Assembly: GCF_900114035.1 (NCBI RefSeq)
Contig: NZ_FORP01000012.1
Location: 124,001 to 188,000 of the forward strand
DNA: 64,000 nucleotides
Reading direction: 5' to 3'
Source: Amycolatopsis sacchari
Lineage (GTDB): Bacteria; Actinomycetota; Actinomycetes; Mycobacteriales; Pseudonocardiaceae
The notes beneath the pieces are model-generated. The model was not told where the DNA came from. It made no database searches and saw only the letters and a program-made list of their open reading frames with translations. The position numbers and the translations under genes are program-made. Positions 10,666-18,576 of the stretch are shown here, piece by piece (position 1 is the first letter of the stretch; each line of letters opens with the position of its first letter).

Positions 10666-11892
10666 ATGACAGACCCCTTCGCCGCCCTGGACGAGTTGCT
10701 GCCGTCGCTGCGGGAGCTGTACACCGACCTGCACCGGCACCCCGAGCTGTCGTTCAAGGAAGAACGCACGGCGGCCGAACTCGCGCGACGGCTGGAGGAG
10801 GCGGGGTACGAGGTGCACACCGGCCTCGGGGGCACGGGTGTCGCGGGCGTGCTGCGCAACGGAGGCGGGCCGGTCGTCATGCTGCGAGCCGACATCGACG
10901 CGCTGCCCGTGCAGGAGAAGACGGAGCTGCCGTACGCGAGCGAGACGCCCGGCGTGATGCACGCGTGCGGGCACGACATGCACGCCACGTGGTTGAGCGG
11001 TGCGGCGGACCTGCTCTCCCACGCGCGGGACGCGTGGCAGGGCACGCTGCTGGTCGTGTTCCAGCCGGGGGAGGAGCAGGGCTCGGGTGCGGCGGCGATG
11101 GTGCGTGACGGCCTGTTCGACCTGGTGGGGCGGCCTTCGGTGGTGCTGGGTCAGCACATCGCGCCGGGACCCGCCGGCTGGGTGCTGACGCGCCCCGGCG
11201 TGATCATGGCGGCCACGGACGCGCTGCGGATCGTGCTGCACGGCCGGGGCGGGCACGGCTCCCGCCCGGAGACGACGGTGGACCCGGCGGTGCTGGCGGC
11301 CTCGGTGGTGCTGCGCCTGCAGACGATCGTGTCGCGCGAGATCTCGGCCACCGAGTCGGCCGTGGTGACTGTGGGCCAGCTGCACGTGGGCACGGCGAAC
11401 AACATCATCGCCGACGAGGCCGTGCTCGAGGTCAACGTCCGGACCTTCGACGAGCAGGTGCGGGACAAGGTGCTCGCGGCCATCGAGCGGATCGTGCGGG
11501 GCGAGGCGGCGGCCTCGGGCTGTCCGGAACCGCCCGAGATCACGTCCATCGCGAGCTTCCCGGTGACCACGAACGACGACACGGCGAACGAACGCCTCAC
11601 GGGTGTGTTCCGGCGGCGGTTCGGGCCGGAGCACGTGCTGGAGGCGCCGCTCGTGACGGGCAGCGAGGACTTCAGCGAGTTCGGCCGCGCGGCCGGGGCG
11701 CCGTCGGTGTTCTGGCTCGTCGGGGGCATGGACCCGCAGGAGGTCCTCACGGCGATCTCGGAGGGCCGCTTCGAACGGGACGTGCCGTCGAACCACTCGC
11801 CGCTGTTCGCGCCGGTGGTGGACCCGACCGTGCGGGTCGGGGTCGAGACGCTCGTGACGGGAGCGCTGGAGTTCTTCGCCGTCCAAGGGTGA
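10666..11892 (+). CDS. M20 family metallo-amidohydrolase
   Basis: 408-residue zinc-dependent amidohydrolase of the M20D group (hippurate/IAA-amino-acid/N-acyl-amino-acid hydrolases). Seen are DLHRHPELSFKEERTA near the start, the metal-binding GHDMHATWLSG, VFQPGEEQGSGAAAM with the catalytic glutamate pair, the dimerisation domain beginning GRGGHGSRPETTVDP, and the distal metal ligand region VTGSEDFSEF. The ATG at 10666 follows a purine-poor leader, so initiation may be close to the transcript end. It is divergent from the methyltransferase gene with under 40 bp between starts. Substrate not assignable; deacylation of an N-acyl amino acid is the default expectation. Confidence 0.9.
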   Translation: MTDPFAALDELLPSLRELYTDLHRHPELSFKEERTAAELARRLEEAGYEVHTGLGGTGVAGVLRNGGGPVVMLRADIDALPVQEKTELPYASETPGVMHACGHDMHATWLSGAADLLSHARDAWQGTLLVVFQPGEEQGSGAAAMVRDGLFDLVGRPSVVLGQHIAPGPAGWVLTRPGVIMAATDALRIVLHGRGGHGSRPETTVDPAVLAASVVLRLQTIVSREISATESAVVTVGQLHVGTANNIIADEAVLEVNVRTFDEQVRDKVLAAIERIVRGEAAASGCPEPPEITSIASFPVTTNDDTANERLTGVFRRRFGPEHVLEAPLVTGSEDFSEFGRAAGAPSVFWLVGGMDPQEVLTAISEGRFERDVPSNHSPLFAPVVDPTVRVGVETLVTGALEFFAVQG

Positions 11893-11963
11893 AAAATCCG
11901 ACCCCTCCCCAGGTGTCGCCCGCGTCCGGCGAGTGGGAGCATGGAGGGCAGGAGGTGGTTCGC

Positions 11964-12290
11964 GTGAACGATCCGTCCCGCGGCCCGAGGGACGAGGCCG
12001 AACCGGTGCTGATCACCGAGGCCGCCCCCTCCTACGAGGACGAGCACGCCGCCCGCAAACGCAAGTACATGCTGATGATGGGCATGCGGTTCCCGTGCCT
12101 CGTGCTCGCCGGCGTCTTCTACCACACGTGGTGGCTCGCGCTGCTGTTCATCGTGATCTCGGTCCCGCTGCCGTGGGTCGCGGTGCTCATCGCCAACGAC
12201 CGGCCGCCCCGCAAGGCGGAGGAGGTCAGCCGCTACCAGCGCGAGGCCAGGCAGCTCGAGCACCGCGAACACCGCGTCATCGAGGGCTGA
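11964..12290 (+). CDS. DUF3099 membrane protein
   Basis: 108-residue membrane protein of the actinobacterial DUF3099 family. The conserved core starts with LITEAAPSYEDEHAARKRKYMLMMGMRFPC and continues into two closely spaced hydrophobic helices (about residues 47-63 and 66-87) ending with VLIANDRPPRK. A charged tail follows. The GTG at 11964 is chosen because GGAGG lies 8 nt before it; a longer frame upstream overlaps the amidohydrolase stop. No function is known. It stops 3 bp from the convergent psuK stop. From memory, this family also neighbours sigB in mycobacteria, which fits its position here. Confidence 0.85.
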   Translation: MNDPSRGPRDEAEPVLITEAAPSYEDEHAARKRKYMLMMGMRFPCLVLAGVFYHTWWLALLFIVISVPLPWVAVLIANDRPPRKAEEVSRYQREARQLEHREHRVIEG

Positions 12291-12293
12291 ACC

Positions 12294-13160
12294 TCACGGT
12301 TGCGCGCCCACGCGGGAAACCGCCCGCGCGCCCAGCCGCACCCCGGCGGCCAGAACGTCCTTTGTGGACTCACCGCGCAGCCACGCGGACAGCACGCCGG
12401 CGTTGAACGCGTCCCCGGCGCCGGTGGAATCCACGCACTCGGCCTCGTCGGCGGGCACGCTCACCACGCCGTCCGCGTCCACCCAGCTCGCACCGTCCAG
12501 GCCCGCCGTGACGGCGACCGCGCCGACGACGTCGAGCAGTTCCGCGGCCGCCGCCGGGTCCGCGGAGCCGGTGAGCGCGATCAGTTCGTCGGTGTTGGGC
12601 AGCAGCAGGTCCACGCCCCGCACGTCGTCGAGGAACGCCTGCGGATCGGTCAGCAACGCCGCCGCCTGCGGGTCCACCGACGTCGTCAGCCCGGCCTCGC
12701 GTGCCGCCGCGAGCGCGGCGAGCCCACCGGGCCGCGACGAGGGGTCGAGGAGCACGTAGCCCGACAGGTGCAGGTGGGTCGCCCCCTCCAGAGACGTCGC
12801 GGCGACGTCCTCGGCGCAGAACCGCGCGTTCGCACCCCGGTCCGGCAGCATGCTGCGCTGCCCCTCGTGGTCGACGAGGACCACGACGCAGCACGTCGGC
12901 GCTTCGGGATCGACGACGAACGCGCACCGCACCCCCGCCGACTCCAGCTCGGCGCGGATCAGCCTGCCGCCCGCGTCGTCGCCCACGCGCGCGAGCAGGG
13001 TCGTCGCCGTGTCCAGCGTCGCGAGCCACAGCGCGGTGTTCGCCCCCGCGCCGCCTCCGGCGAGCCGGATCTTCGCCCGCGAATCCCCGCCGGGGACGAT
13101 GGCGTGCTGGTGCCGGGCGACCACGTCGAGGCCGGCGTCGCCGACCACCACCACGTTCAC
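12294..13160 (-). CDS. psuK: PfkB-family carbohydrate kinase, likely pseudouridine kinase
   Basis: 288-residue ribokinase-fold sugar/nucleoside kinase. Features are the N-terminal MNVVVVGDAGLDVVARH, the substrate-side GGAGANTALWLATL near residue 40, LLPNTDELIALTG, and the PfkB signature DSTGAGDAFNAGVLSAWLRG near residue 245 with the catalytic aspartate in GAGD. The GTG start overlaps the psuG stop by 4 nt, and the two are clearly translationally coupled. PfkB kinases paired with PsuG phosphorylate pseudouridine to its 5'-phosphate, so the substrate call rests on context. Without that context it could be any ribokinase-like enzyme. Confidence 0.82.
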   Translation of the reverse strand: MNVVVVGDAGLDVVARHQHAIVPGGDSRAKIRLAGGGAGANTALWLATLDTATTLLARVGDDAGGRLIRAELESAGVRCAFVVDPEAPTCCVVVLVDHEGQRSMLPDRGANARFCAEDVAATSLEGATHLHLSGYVLLDPSSRPGGLAALAAAREAGLTTSVDPQAAALLTDPQAFLDDVRGVDLLLPNTDELIALTGSADPAAAAELLDVVGAVAVTAGLDGASWVDADGVVSVPADEAECVDSTGAGDAFNAGVLSAWLRGESTKDVLAAGVRLGARAVSRVGAQP

Positions 13161-14059
13161 GCGAGCTCCACGGCGATCTCGGCGGCCAGCCGCGCGTTGG
13201 ACAGCACCAGCGCCTCGTTCGCGTCGAGGCTCACGCCCTCGCTCGCGGTGTGGAAGTGCTCCAGCAGCACCGGCGTCACGTCCTTGCCCTGCACGCCCTT
13301 GTCCCGCACCAGCTGCAGCCCTTCGGTAAGCAGGCGCTCGTGCAGCTGTTCGTCCATTTCGGACTCCGCGGGGATCGGGTTCGCCAGCAGCACACCGGAT
13401 CCGGCGTAGCGGCGGTGTGCGGCGACGACCGCGGCGGCCTGCGCGGGGTCGTCGACCCGCCACGGCACGGGGAAGTCCGAGTAGCGCAGGTAGAACGCGG
13501 GGAAGGAGTCGGTGCGGTAACCGAGCACGGGCACCGAGTTGGTCTCCAGCACCTCCAGCGTCGCGGCGATGTCGAGCACCGACTTCACGCCGGAGCACAC
13601 GACGAGCGTGGGGACGCGGGCGAGCACCCCGAGGTCGGCGGAGACGTCCCAGGACTCCTGCGCGCCCAGGTGCACACCGCCGAGCCCGCCGGTCGCGAAC
13701 ACGCTGACGCCCGCCTGGTGCGCGAGCGCGGACGTGCTCGCCACGGTCGTCGCACCCGAGCGCCCCAGCCCGATCGCCGGGCCGAGGTCGCGCAGGGACA
13801 GCTTGTCCAGCCCCGAATCAGGCGCGCACACGCGCTCCAGCTGCGCGGGGGAGAGGCCGACGACCGGGGTGCCGTCGAGCACGGCGATGGTGGCGGGGAC
13901 GGCGCCCGCGGCGCGCACGGTGTCCTCCAGCCGCTTCGCGACGTCGAGGTTGCGGCCCGGCGGCAGACCGTGGGACAGGATGGTGCTTTCGAGCGCGACG
14001 ACGGGCCTGCCGCTGTTGACGGCGTCGGCGACCTCGCCGGACAGGGAAATCTGGGTCAC
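13157..14059 (-). CDS. psuG: Pseudouridine-5'-phosphate glycosidase
   Basis: 300-residue PsuG/IndA family enzyme that splits pseudouridine 5'-phosphate into uracil and ribose 5-phosphate, breaking a C-C glycosidic bond. Conserved segments are VVALESTILSHGLPPGRNL with the metal-binding glutamate, GAVPATIAVLDGTPVVGL, DLGPAIGLGRSGATTVASTSALAHQAGVSVFATGGLGGVH with the catalytic lysine-region equivalent, and VLLANPIPAESEMD near residue 230. It is first in a two-gene operon with the kinase. Together they would salvage pseudouridine from degraded RNA. No dedicated uptake gene is adjacent. Confidence 0.93.
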   Translation of the reverse strand: MTQISLSGEVADAVNSGRPVVALESTILSHGLPPGRNLDVAKRLEDTVRAAGAVPATIAVLDGTPVVGLSPAQLERVCAPDSGLDKLSLRDLGPAIGLGRSGATTVASTSALAHQAGVSVFATGGLGGVHLGAQESWDVSADLGVLARVPTLVVCSGVKSVLDIAATLEVLETNSVPVLGYRTDSFPAFYLRYSDFPVPWRVDDPAQAAAVVAAHRRYAGSGVLLANPIPAESEMDEQLHERLLTEGLQLVRDKGVQGKDVTPVLLEHFHTASEGVSLDANEALVLSNARLAAEIAVELA

Positions 14060-14103
14060 GACGCACCATCATCAGCCACGCGGGCGCCCGCCGGTCCACG
14101 GGG

Positions 14104-14487
14104 TCAGTGCAGGTACTGCGCGACGCCCTCGCCGAAGGGCCAGTCCACCTGCTGGTTCTCGGTGATCGTGACGAACACGTTCCGCGGTTCGACGCTCGTC
14201 CGTTCCTCGGCGAGCTCGGCGATGCGCGCGTACAGCGCCTTCTTCTGCTCGTACAGCCGACCGGCGCGCATGGTGATGCCGACGAACACGATCCCGTCGT
14301 CCCGCGAGACCCCGAGGTAGCCGGGGTCGTAGCGCAGCTCATGGGGTTCGTGGCGGGTGATGACCTGGAAGAAGTCGTCCTGGGGGATGCCCAGTGCGTC
14401 GACCAGGGCTTGGTGGACCACGTCGCCGAAGGCGGCGAGGGTCTCGTCGTCGTGGACCGAGGAAGCATCGATGCGTACGAGCGGCAT
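14104..14487 (-). CDS. Tautomerase-superfamily protein
   Basis: 127-residue protein of the 4-oxalocrotonate tautomerase/MIF-like superfamily. The initiator Met is followed by Pro2 (MPLVRIDASS), which would become the N-terminal catalytic base after Met removal. This is the reason for choosing the ATG at 14487 instead of upstream codons. The segments HQALVDALGIPQDDFFQVITRHEP and NVFVTITENQQVDWPFGEG are typical of the longer single-chain subfamily. These enzymes interconvert keto-enol forms or dehalogenate; the substrate is unknown. The DUF3039 gene starts divergently 79 bp upstream; the short gap includes the A/T-richer stretch tcgtacatactagtaggtac, a likely promoter zone. Confidence 0.87.
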   Translation of the reverse strand: MPLVRIDASSVHDDETLAAFGDVVHQALVDALGIPQDDFFQVITRHEPHELRYDPGYLGVSRDDGIVFVGITMRAGRLYEQKKALYARIAELAEERTSVEPRNVFVTITENQQVDWPFGEGVAQYLH

Positions 14488-14565
14488 GACGTGATCGTAC
14501 ATACTAGTAGGTACAGAAGGAAGGTGTTTTTCCGCGGACCGCGTGCGCTGCGGCATCATGGGGAC

Positions 14566-14814
14566 ATGAGCACGACGACTCTGCCCGAGGTCGACACCCG
14601 GCCGGAAACCACGGACAGCACCGACAGCGACGAACCGAAGGTCTTCCACTACGTGCGCAAGAACAAGATCGCGGAGAGCGCGGTCATGGGCACGCACGTG
14701 ATGGCGCTGTGCGGCGAGGTGTTCCCGGTGACGCGCTCGCCCAAGCCCGGCTCGCCGGTGTGCCCGGCGTGCAAGGAGATCTACGAGGGCCTCCGCCCGG
14801 GCCCCGAGGACTGA
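14566..14814 (+). CDS. DUF3039 protein
   Basis: 82-residue actinobacterial DUF3039 protein. After an acidic, Thr-rich N-terminus, the core FHYVRKNKIAESAVMGTHVMALCGEVFPVTRSP ends in VCPACKEIYEG. One cysteine in ALCGE plus the CPAC pair and a histidine could bind a metal in a small zinc-ribbon-like fold; this is inference. The function is unknown, and the family is well conserved near helicase and sigma-factor genes in actinobacteria. The ATG at 14566 is the only start that leaves a family-length protein. It is convergent with the YihY gene across a 60-bp gap containing a hairpin. Confidence 0.87.
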   Translation: MSTTTLPEVDTRPETTDSTDSDEPKVFHYVRKNKIAESAVMGTHVMALCGEVFPVTRSPKPGSPVCPACKEIYEGLRPGPED

Positions 14815-14833
14815 TCCCGCGCCGACGTCCGCT

Positions 14834-14850
14834 GGAGGCCACCTGCCTCC
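14834..14850. terminator. Small hairpin between convergent genes
   Basis: A perfect 6-bp stem GGAGGC/GCCTCC (14834-14839 and 14845-14850) with a 5-nt loop, extendable by two more pairs after a mismatch. It lies in the 60-bp gap between the converging DUF3039 and YihY genes and could end both transcripts. No U-run is present. Confidence 0.4.
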
Positions 14851-14874
14851 GGCGGGCTGAGGTGTGCCCGGAAG

Positions 14875-15876
14875 TCACTCCGTCCGCGGCCGGTCCACGC
14901 GGGCTTCCTCGGCGACCTGGGGTGCGGCGGTCGCCCCGCCTTCGCTGCTCATCCGCTCCAGCTCGAGCCGCCGCCACCTCCGCCGCTGGCGCCGCGTCAT
15001 CTTCGCGGGCCACAGCTCCTGGATGGCGCTGTTGAAGTACGCGCCGCCAACCACGGCCATCCCGATGAAGTACGTGAACAGCAGCCACGCGATCGGCGTG
15101 GCCAGCGCGCCGTAGGTGTAGCCGGTGCTGGTGATCCACCCCAGGTACAGCCGCAGCCCGATGCTGGACAGCAGGAAGATCACCATCGCCAGCGCCGCGC
15201 CGGGCAGGCCGCGGTGCCACGGCAGCCGCCGCGGCAGTGCCAGCTTGTACAGCGTCGCGAGCGCGAGGATCAGGCCCACCGCGAGCACCGGGTAGTACCC
15301 GACCCCGATCCACGTCGACAGCGTCGGGCGCCACGAGTCGGGGAAGAAGTCGGTCAGCACGTCCGGCCCGACGGCGATCACCGGCAGGCCGATCACCAGC
15401 AGGACGAGTCCGCACAGGTACAGCAGCAGCGCGAAGATCCGCTGCCACACCTCGTTGCGCACCCCGTACTGGTCGTGCGCCACGGTGATCGCGTCGACGA
15501 ACGACGACATCGCCGACGAACCCGCCCACAGCGAGATCACGAACCCGACCGAGACGATCTCGCCCTTGCCGATCGTCAGGATGTCGTCGACGGTCGGCTC
15601 GATGATCTGCTGGACGACGTTCCCCGTGAACACACGCTCACAGAACGTAATGATCTTGTCGTGGACCGTGGTGACGAACCCCTGGCCGAACCAGTCGCCC
15701 ATGAAGCCCAGGCTGCCTAGCAGGCCGAGCAGCAACGGCGGCAGCGACAACGTCTGCCAGAACGCCGCCTCGGCGGATTCGGAGAAGATGTTGCCGTCCC
15801 ACGCCTTGGCGAAAGTGCGGCCGATCAGCCGCCGGGCACCTTTGCGGGGCGGCTGGGATCCGGTCTGCTCACTCAT
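14875..15876 (-). CDS. YihY/BrkB-family membrane protein
   Basis: About 333-residue inner-membrane protein of the YihY (formerly RNase BN/BrkB) family. Six hydrophobic segments are visible, for example LSLPPLLLGLLGSLGFMGDWF, IVSVGFVISLWAGSSAMSSFVDAI, IFALLLYLCGLVLLVIGLPVI and LATPIAWLLFTYFIGMAVVGGAYFNSAI, the last being a family hallmark. The C-terminal tail is charged. The family was wrongly called ribonuclease BN in the past; its real role is unknown, with transport or envelope functions proposed. The start could be the ATG at 15876 or the one 21 bp upstream; neither has a strong ribosome site. The 205 bp up to the helicase start holds divergent promoters. Confidence 0.87.
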   Translation of the reverse strand: MSEQTGSQPPRKGARRLIGRTFAKAWDGNIFSESAEAAFWQTLSLPPLLLGLLGSLGFMGDWFGQGFVTTVHDKIITFCERVFTGNVVQQIIEPTVDDILTIGKGEIVSVGFVISLWAGSSAMSSFVDAITVAHDQYGVRNEVWQRIFALLLYLCGLVLLVIGLPVIAVGPDVLTDFFPDSWRPTLSTWIGVGYYPVLAVGLILALATLYKLALPRRLPWHRGLPGAALAMVIFLLSSIGLRLYLGWITSTGYTYGALATPIAWLLFTYFIGMAVVGGAYFNSAIQELWPAKMTRRQRRRWRRLELERMSSEGGATAAPQVAEEARVDRPRTE

Positions 15877-16081
15877 CGCGTGTCCAGCATGGTCCATCCG
15901 GGGACGTTTGGCTCGTCAGCGGTGTGGCGTGTTCCACTCGGCCGTGCCGATGACGGCCGCCCGGGGCCGGGACAGGTAGTCTCTTCCGAGCGCCCTCACT
16001 CCGCACCCGGCGTCGCCGCCGGCCGTCTCGTGGGGGTTTTCGCATGTGGCACCCGGGATCGGCGAGAGGAGGGGGACATCC

Positions 16082-17845
16082 TTGTCGGACACGGCACAGC
16101 GTAACGGGACGACCGAAACCTTCGTCGCGCCCGAACCCGAGCAGGACGTGACGCCTCGTCCGCTGCGCGCCTGGCAGCGGCGCGCACTCACCAAGTACCT
16201 CACCACCAAGCCGCGGGACTTCCTCGCGGTCGCGACCCCCGGCGCGGGCAAGACCGTGTTCGGCCTGCGCATCGCGGCCGAGCTGCTGAGCGACCGCACG
16301 GTCGAGCGGATCACCATCGTGACCCCGACCGAGCACCTCAAGCACCAGTGGGCCATCTCCGCGGCCGCCGCCGGGATCGCCATCGACTCGAACTACCGCA
16401 ACGGCCAGGGCGCCACCTCCGGCGACTTCCAGGGCGTCGCGCTGACCTACGCGCAGGTCGCCGCCCACCCCACGCTGCACCGGGTCCGCACCGAGAACTA
16501 CAAGACGCTCGTCATCCTCGACGAGATCCACCACGGCGGTGACGCGAAGTCCTGGGGTGACGCGATCCGCGAGGCGTTCACGCCCGCCGTGCGCCGCCTG
16601 GCGCTGACCGGTACCCCCTTCCGCAGCGACGACTCGCCGATCCCGTTCGTCAACTACGAGCCCGACGCCGACGGCGCGATGCGCAGCAAGCCCGACCACT
16701 CCTACGGCTACGCGGACGCGCTCGCCGACGGCGTCGTGCGGCCCGTGGTCTTCCTCGCGTACTCGGGTGAGGCGTCGTGGCGCACCAGCGCGGGCGAGGA
16801 GTTCACCGCGCGGCTGGGGGAGCCGCTGACGGCGGAGCAGACGGCCCGCGCGTGGCGCACCGCCCTCGACCCCGGCGGCGAGTGGGTGCCGTCGGTCCTG
16901 CAGGCCGCCGACACGCGGCTGCACCAGCTGCGCAGCGGTGGCATCCCCGACGCCGGCGGCCTGGTGATCGCCACCGACCAGGAGTCCGCGCGCGCCTACG
17001 CCCGCATCCTCGCGCGCATCACCGGTGAGGAGCCGGTGGTCGTGCTGTCGGACGACCCGAAGGCGACCAAGCGGATCGGCGAGTTCTCCGAGTCCGACGA
17101 CCGCTGGCTGGTCGCCGTCCGGATGGTGTCCGAAGGCGTCGACGTGCCGCGGCTGGCGGTCGGCGTGTACGCGACGAGCGCCTCGACGCCGCTGTTCTTC
17201 GCGCAGGCGATCGGCCGGTTCGTGCGGGCGCGGCGCAAGGGCGAGACGGCGAGCGTGTTCCTGCCCAGCGTGCCGGTGCTGCTGGAGCTGGCGAGCCAGC
17301 TGGAGGCGCAGCGGGACCACGTGCTCGGCAAGCCGCACCGCGAGAAGGAGGGCTGGGACGACGAGCTGCTCGCCCAGGCCAACCGCACCGAGGACGAGCC
17401 GGGCGAGGAGGAGAAGGCCTTCACGTCGCTGGGCGCCTCCGCCGAGCTGGACCAGGTCATCTACGACGGCAACTCGTTCGGCACCGCGGTGTTCTCGGGC
17501 AGCGAGGAGGAGCAGGAGTACCTCGGGCTGCCGGGGCTGCTGGAGCCGGAGCAGGTGCGGGCGCTGCTGCGCAAGCGGCAGGAGGAGCAGCTGGCCGACG
17601 CCAAGCGGCGCAAGCCGGAGAAGGCGGCCGAGCAGGCGCCCGCACCGCGGCCGCAGTCAGTGCAGGAGCGCATCGCGTCGCTGCGCAAGGAGCTGAACAC
17701 GCTGGTCGGGATGTACCACCACCGCACGAAGAAGCCGCACGGCGCCATCCACAACGAGCTGCGCCGCGTCTGCGGCGGCCCGCCCACCGCGATGGCGACG
17801 GTGGAGCAGCTGGAGGAGCGCATCGTGACGTTGCGCTCCTGGTGA
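16082..17845 (+). CDS. DEAD/DEAH-box superfamily 2 helicase
   Basis: 587-residue ATP-dependent nucleic-acid translocase. Helicase domain 1 (about 20-220) shows the Q-like LRAWQRRAL, Walker A TPGAGKTVFG, Walker B DEIHHG and motif III LTGTPFRSD. Domain 2 (about 270-430) shows VIATDQESARAYARIL, MVSEGVDVPRLAVGVYAT and the arginine-finger region QAIGRFVRARR. The last 150 residues include a Lys/Glu-rich coiled-coil-like stretch and a possible nucleic-acid-binding tail. The TTG at 16082 is selected because AGGAGGGGG lies just before it. The architecture resembles XPB/type III restriction-like SF2 enzymes. A DNA-repair or RNA role is plausible but unproven. Confidence 0.88.
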   Translation: MSDTAQRNGTTETFVAPEPEQDVTPRPLRAWQRRALTKYLTTKPRDFLAVATPGAGKTVFGLRIAAELLSDRTVERITIVTPTEHLKHQWAISAAAAGIAIDSNYRNGQGATSGDFQGVALTYAQVAAHPTLHRVRTENYKTLVILDEIHHGGDAKSWGDAIREAFTPAVRRLALTGTPFRSDDSPIPFVNYEPDADGAMRSKPDHSYGYADALADGVVRPVVFLAYSGEASWRTSAGEEFTARLGEPLTAEQTARAWRTALDPGGEWVPSVLQAADTRLHQLRSGGIPDAGGLVIATDQESARAYARILARITGEEPVVVLSDDPKATKRIGEFSESDDRWLVAVRMVSEGVDVPRLAVGVYATSASTPLFFAQAIGRFVRARRKGETASVFLPSVPVLLELASQLEAQRDHVLGKPHREKEGWDDELLAQANRTEDEPGEEEKAFTSLGASAELDQVIYDGNSFGTAVFSGSEEEQEYLGLPGLLEPEQVRALLRKRQEEQLADAKRRKPEKAAEQAPAPRPQSVQERIASLRKELNTLVGMYHHRTKKPHGAIHNELRRVCGGPPTAMATVEQLEERIVTLRSW

Positions 17846-17877
17846 CCGGATCACTCAGCGCGGCCGCGGCTGGGGGT

Positions 17878-17920
17878 CCGGGGGCTTGCCCCCGGGTGGG
17901 GTCTGGGGGCAAGCCCCCGG
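17878..17920. repeat. Nested G/C palindromes between helicase and DUF7455 gene
   Basis: Two 16-bp arms, 17878-17893 and 17905-17920, are exact reverse complements separated by 11 bp. Each arm also contains its own hairpin around TT or AA (for example CCGGGGGC-TT-GCCCCCGG). Alternative pairings, arm-to-arm or within each arm, are therefore possible. Similar GGGGCTTGCCCCC-type palindromes are scattered between genes in many actinomycetes, so this may be a dispersed intergenic repeat. Confidence 0.75.
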
Positions 17921-17942
17921 AGGACATGGCTGACGAACGAAA

Positions 17943-17973
17943 GAGGCGAGCGCTCTCCGCGAGCGCTCGCCTC
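17943..17973. terminator. Strong hairpin terminator between convergent genes
   Basis: A perfect 13-bp inverted repeat (17943-17955 with 17961-17973) and a 5-nt loop, placed between the stop of the helicase gene and the stop of the convergent DUF7455 gene. It reads the same on both strands and likely ends both transcripts. It is the longest perfect stem with a tight loop that I noticed between genes in this window. Confidence 0.7.
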
Positions 17974-17988
17974 CCCAAGTCCAGTTCG

Positions 17989-18168
17989 TCAGCGCTGGAT
18001 CTCGGCTGCCATCTCCTTGAGCTTGCCCTCGTACTCGCGGGCGTGGTGGCCGCAGAACAGCAGCTCGCCACCCGAGGAGAGGATCGCTCGTACCTGTGCT
18101 GCGGCGCCGCACCGGTCGCAACGGTCGGCAGCGGTCAATTCGGGGCGGGTGAGCGTCGGCGATGTCAT
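17989..18168 (-). CDS. DUF7455-like small zinc-ribbon protein
   Basis: 59-residue protein with LTAADRCDRCGAAAQVRAILSSGGELLFCGHHAREYEGKL. The CDRC pair plus the C-x-H-H of FCGHHAREY is a plausible zinc site, giving a C2-CHH mini-ribbon. The family is common in actinobacteria near sigma-factor genes; I recall it as DUF7455. The function is unknown. The ATG at 18168 with GGAG 7 nt before is preferred over the upstream ATG 24 bp earlier. It is convergent with the helicase gene, separated by the hairpin and palindrome pair described separately. Confidence 0.8.
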   Translation of the reverse strand: MTSPTLTRPELTAADRCDRCGAAAQVRAILSSGGELLFCGHHAREYEGKLKEMAAEIQR

Positions 18169-18576
18169 GAGGGTCTCCCTCCGTCCCGGCACCGGTCGCC
18201 CGGTGCCATCGATCCAGCACGTCCACTTCGGCCCTGATGCCAGTAGCGCGGTGCCGCCGGCTCCTCCGTGTTCGTAGCTTCCACTCTTGCAGACGCTGAG
18301 CCTGCCGCAAGTGTTCCCGGCTGTGTGGGACTTGCGTCACCCTGATTTACCCCGGATGTCGTAGAACCAATCCCACCTTCCAGGACGCCGAAACCTCCCG
18401 GAAACGTCCAGACCACTCGGTTTTCCGAGGTCACCAGGTTGCGGAACGATCACGGAGGAGAAGCGCAATCCCCTCCGAGGGTCAGTTCCACCGCCGGCGC
18501 TGTTCGTTCTCAGCGAAACCCGGAACGGGCTTTCCGACCCGCCCGGGGGAGGCCGTCCGCGTGAGACACTTCACGG
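18169..18576. other. Divergent intergenic region, no gene seen
   Basis: 408 bp between the starts of the DUF7455 gene and the glutamine-synthetase-like gene. Reading frames here are short and lack family features. The region should contain both divergent promoters. I see a short CTCGG-TTTT-CCGAG inverted repeat at 18416-18429 but cannot assign it a role. Confidence 0.5.
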
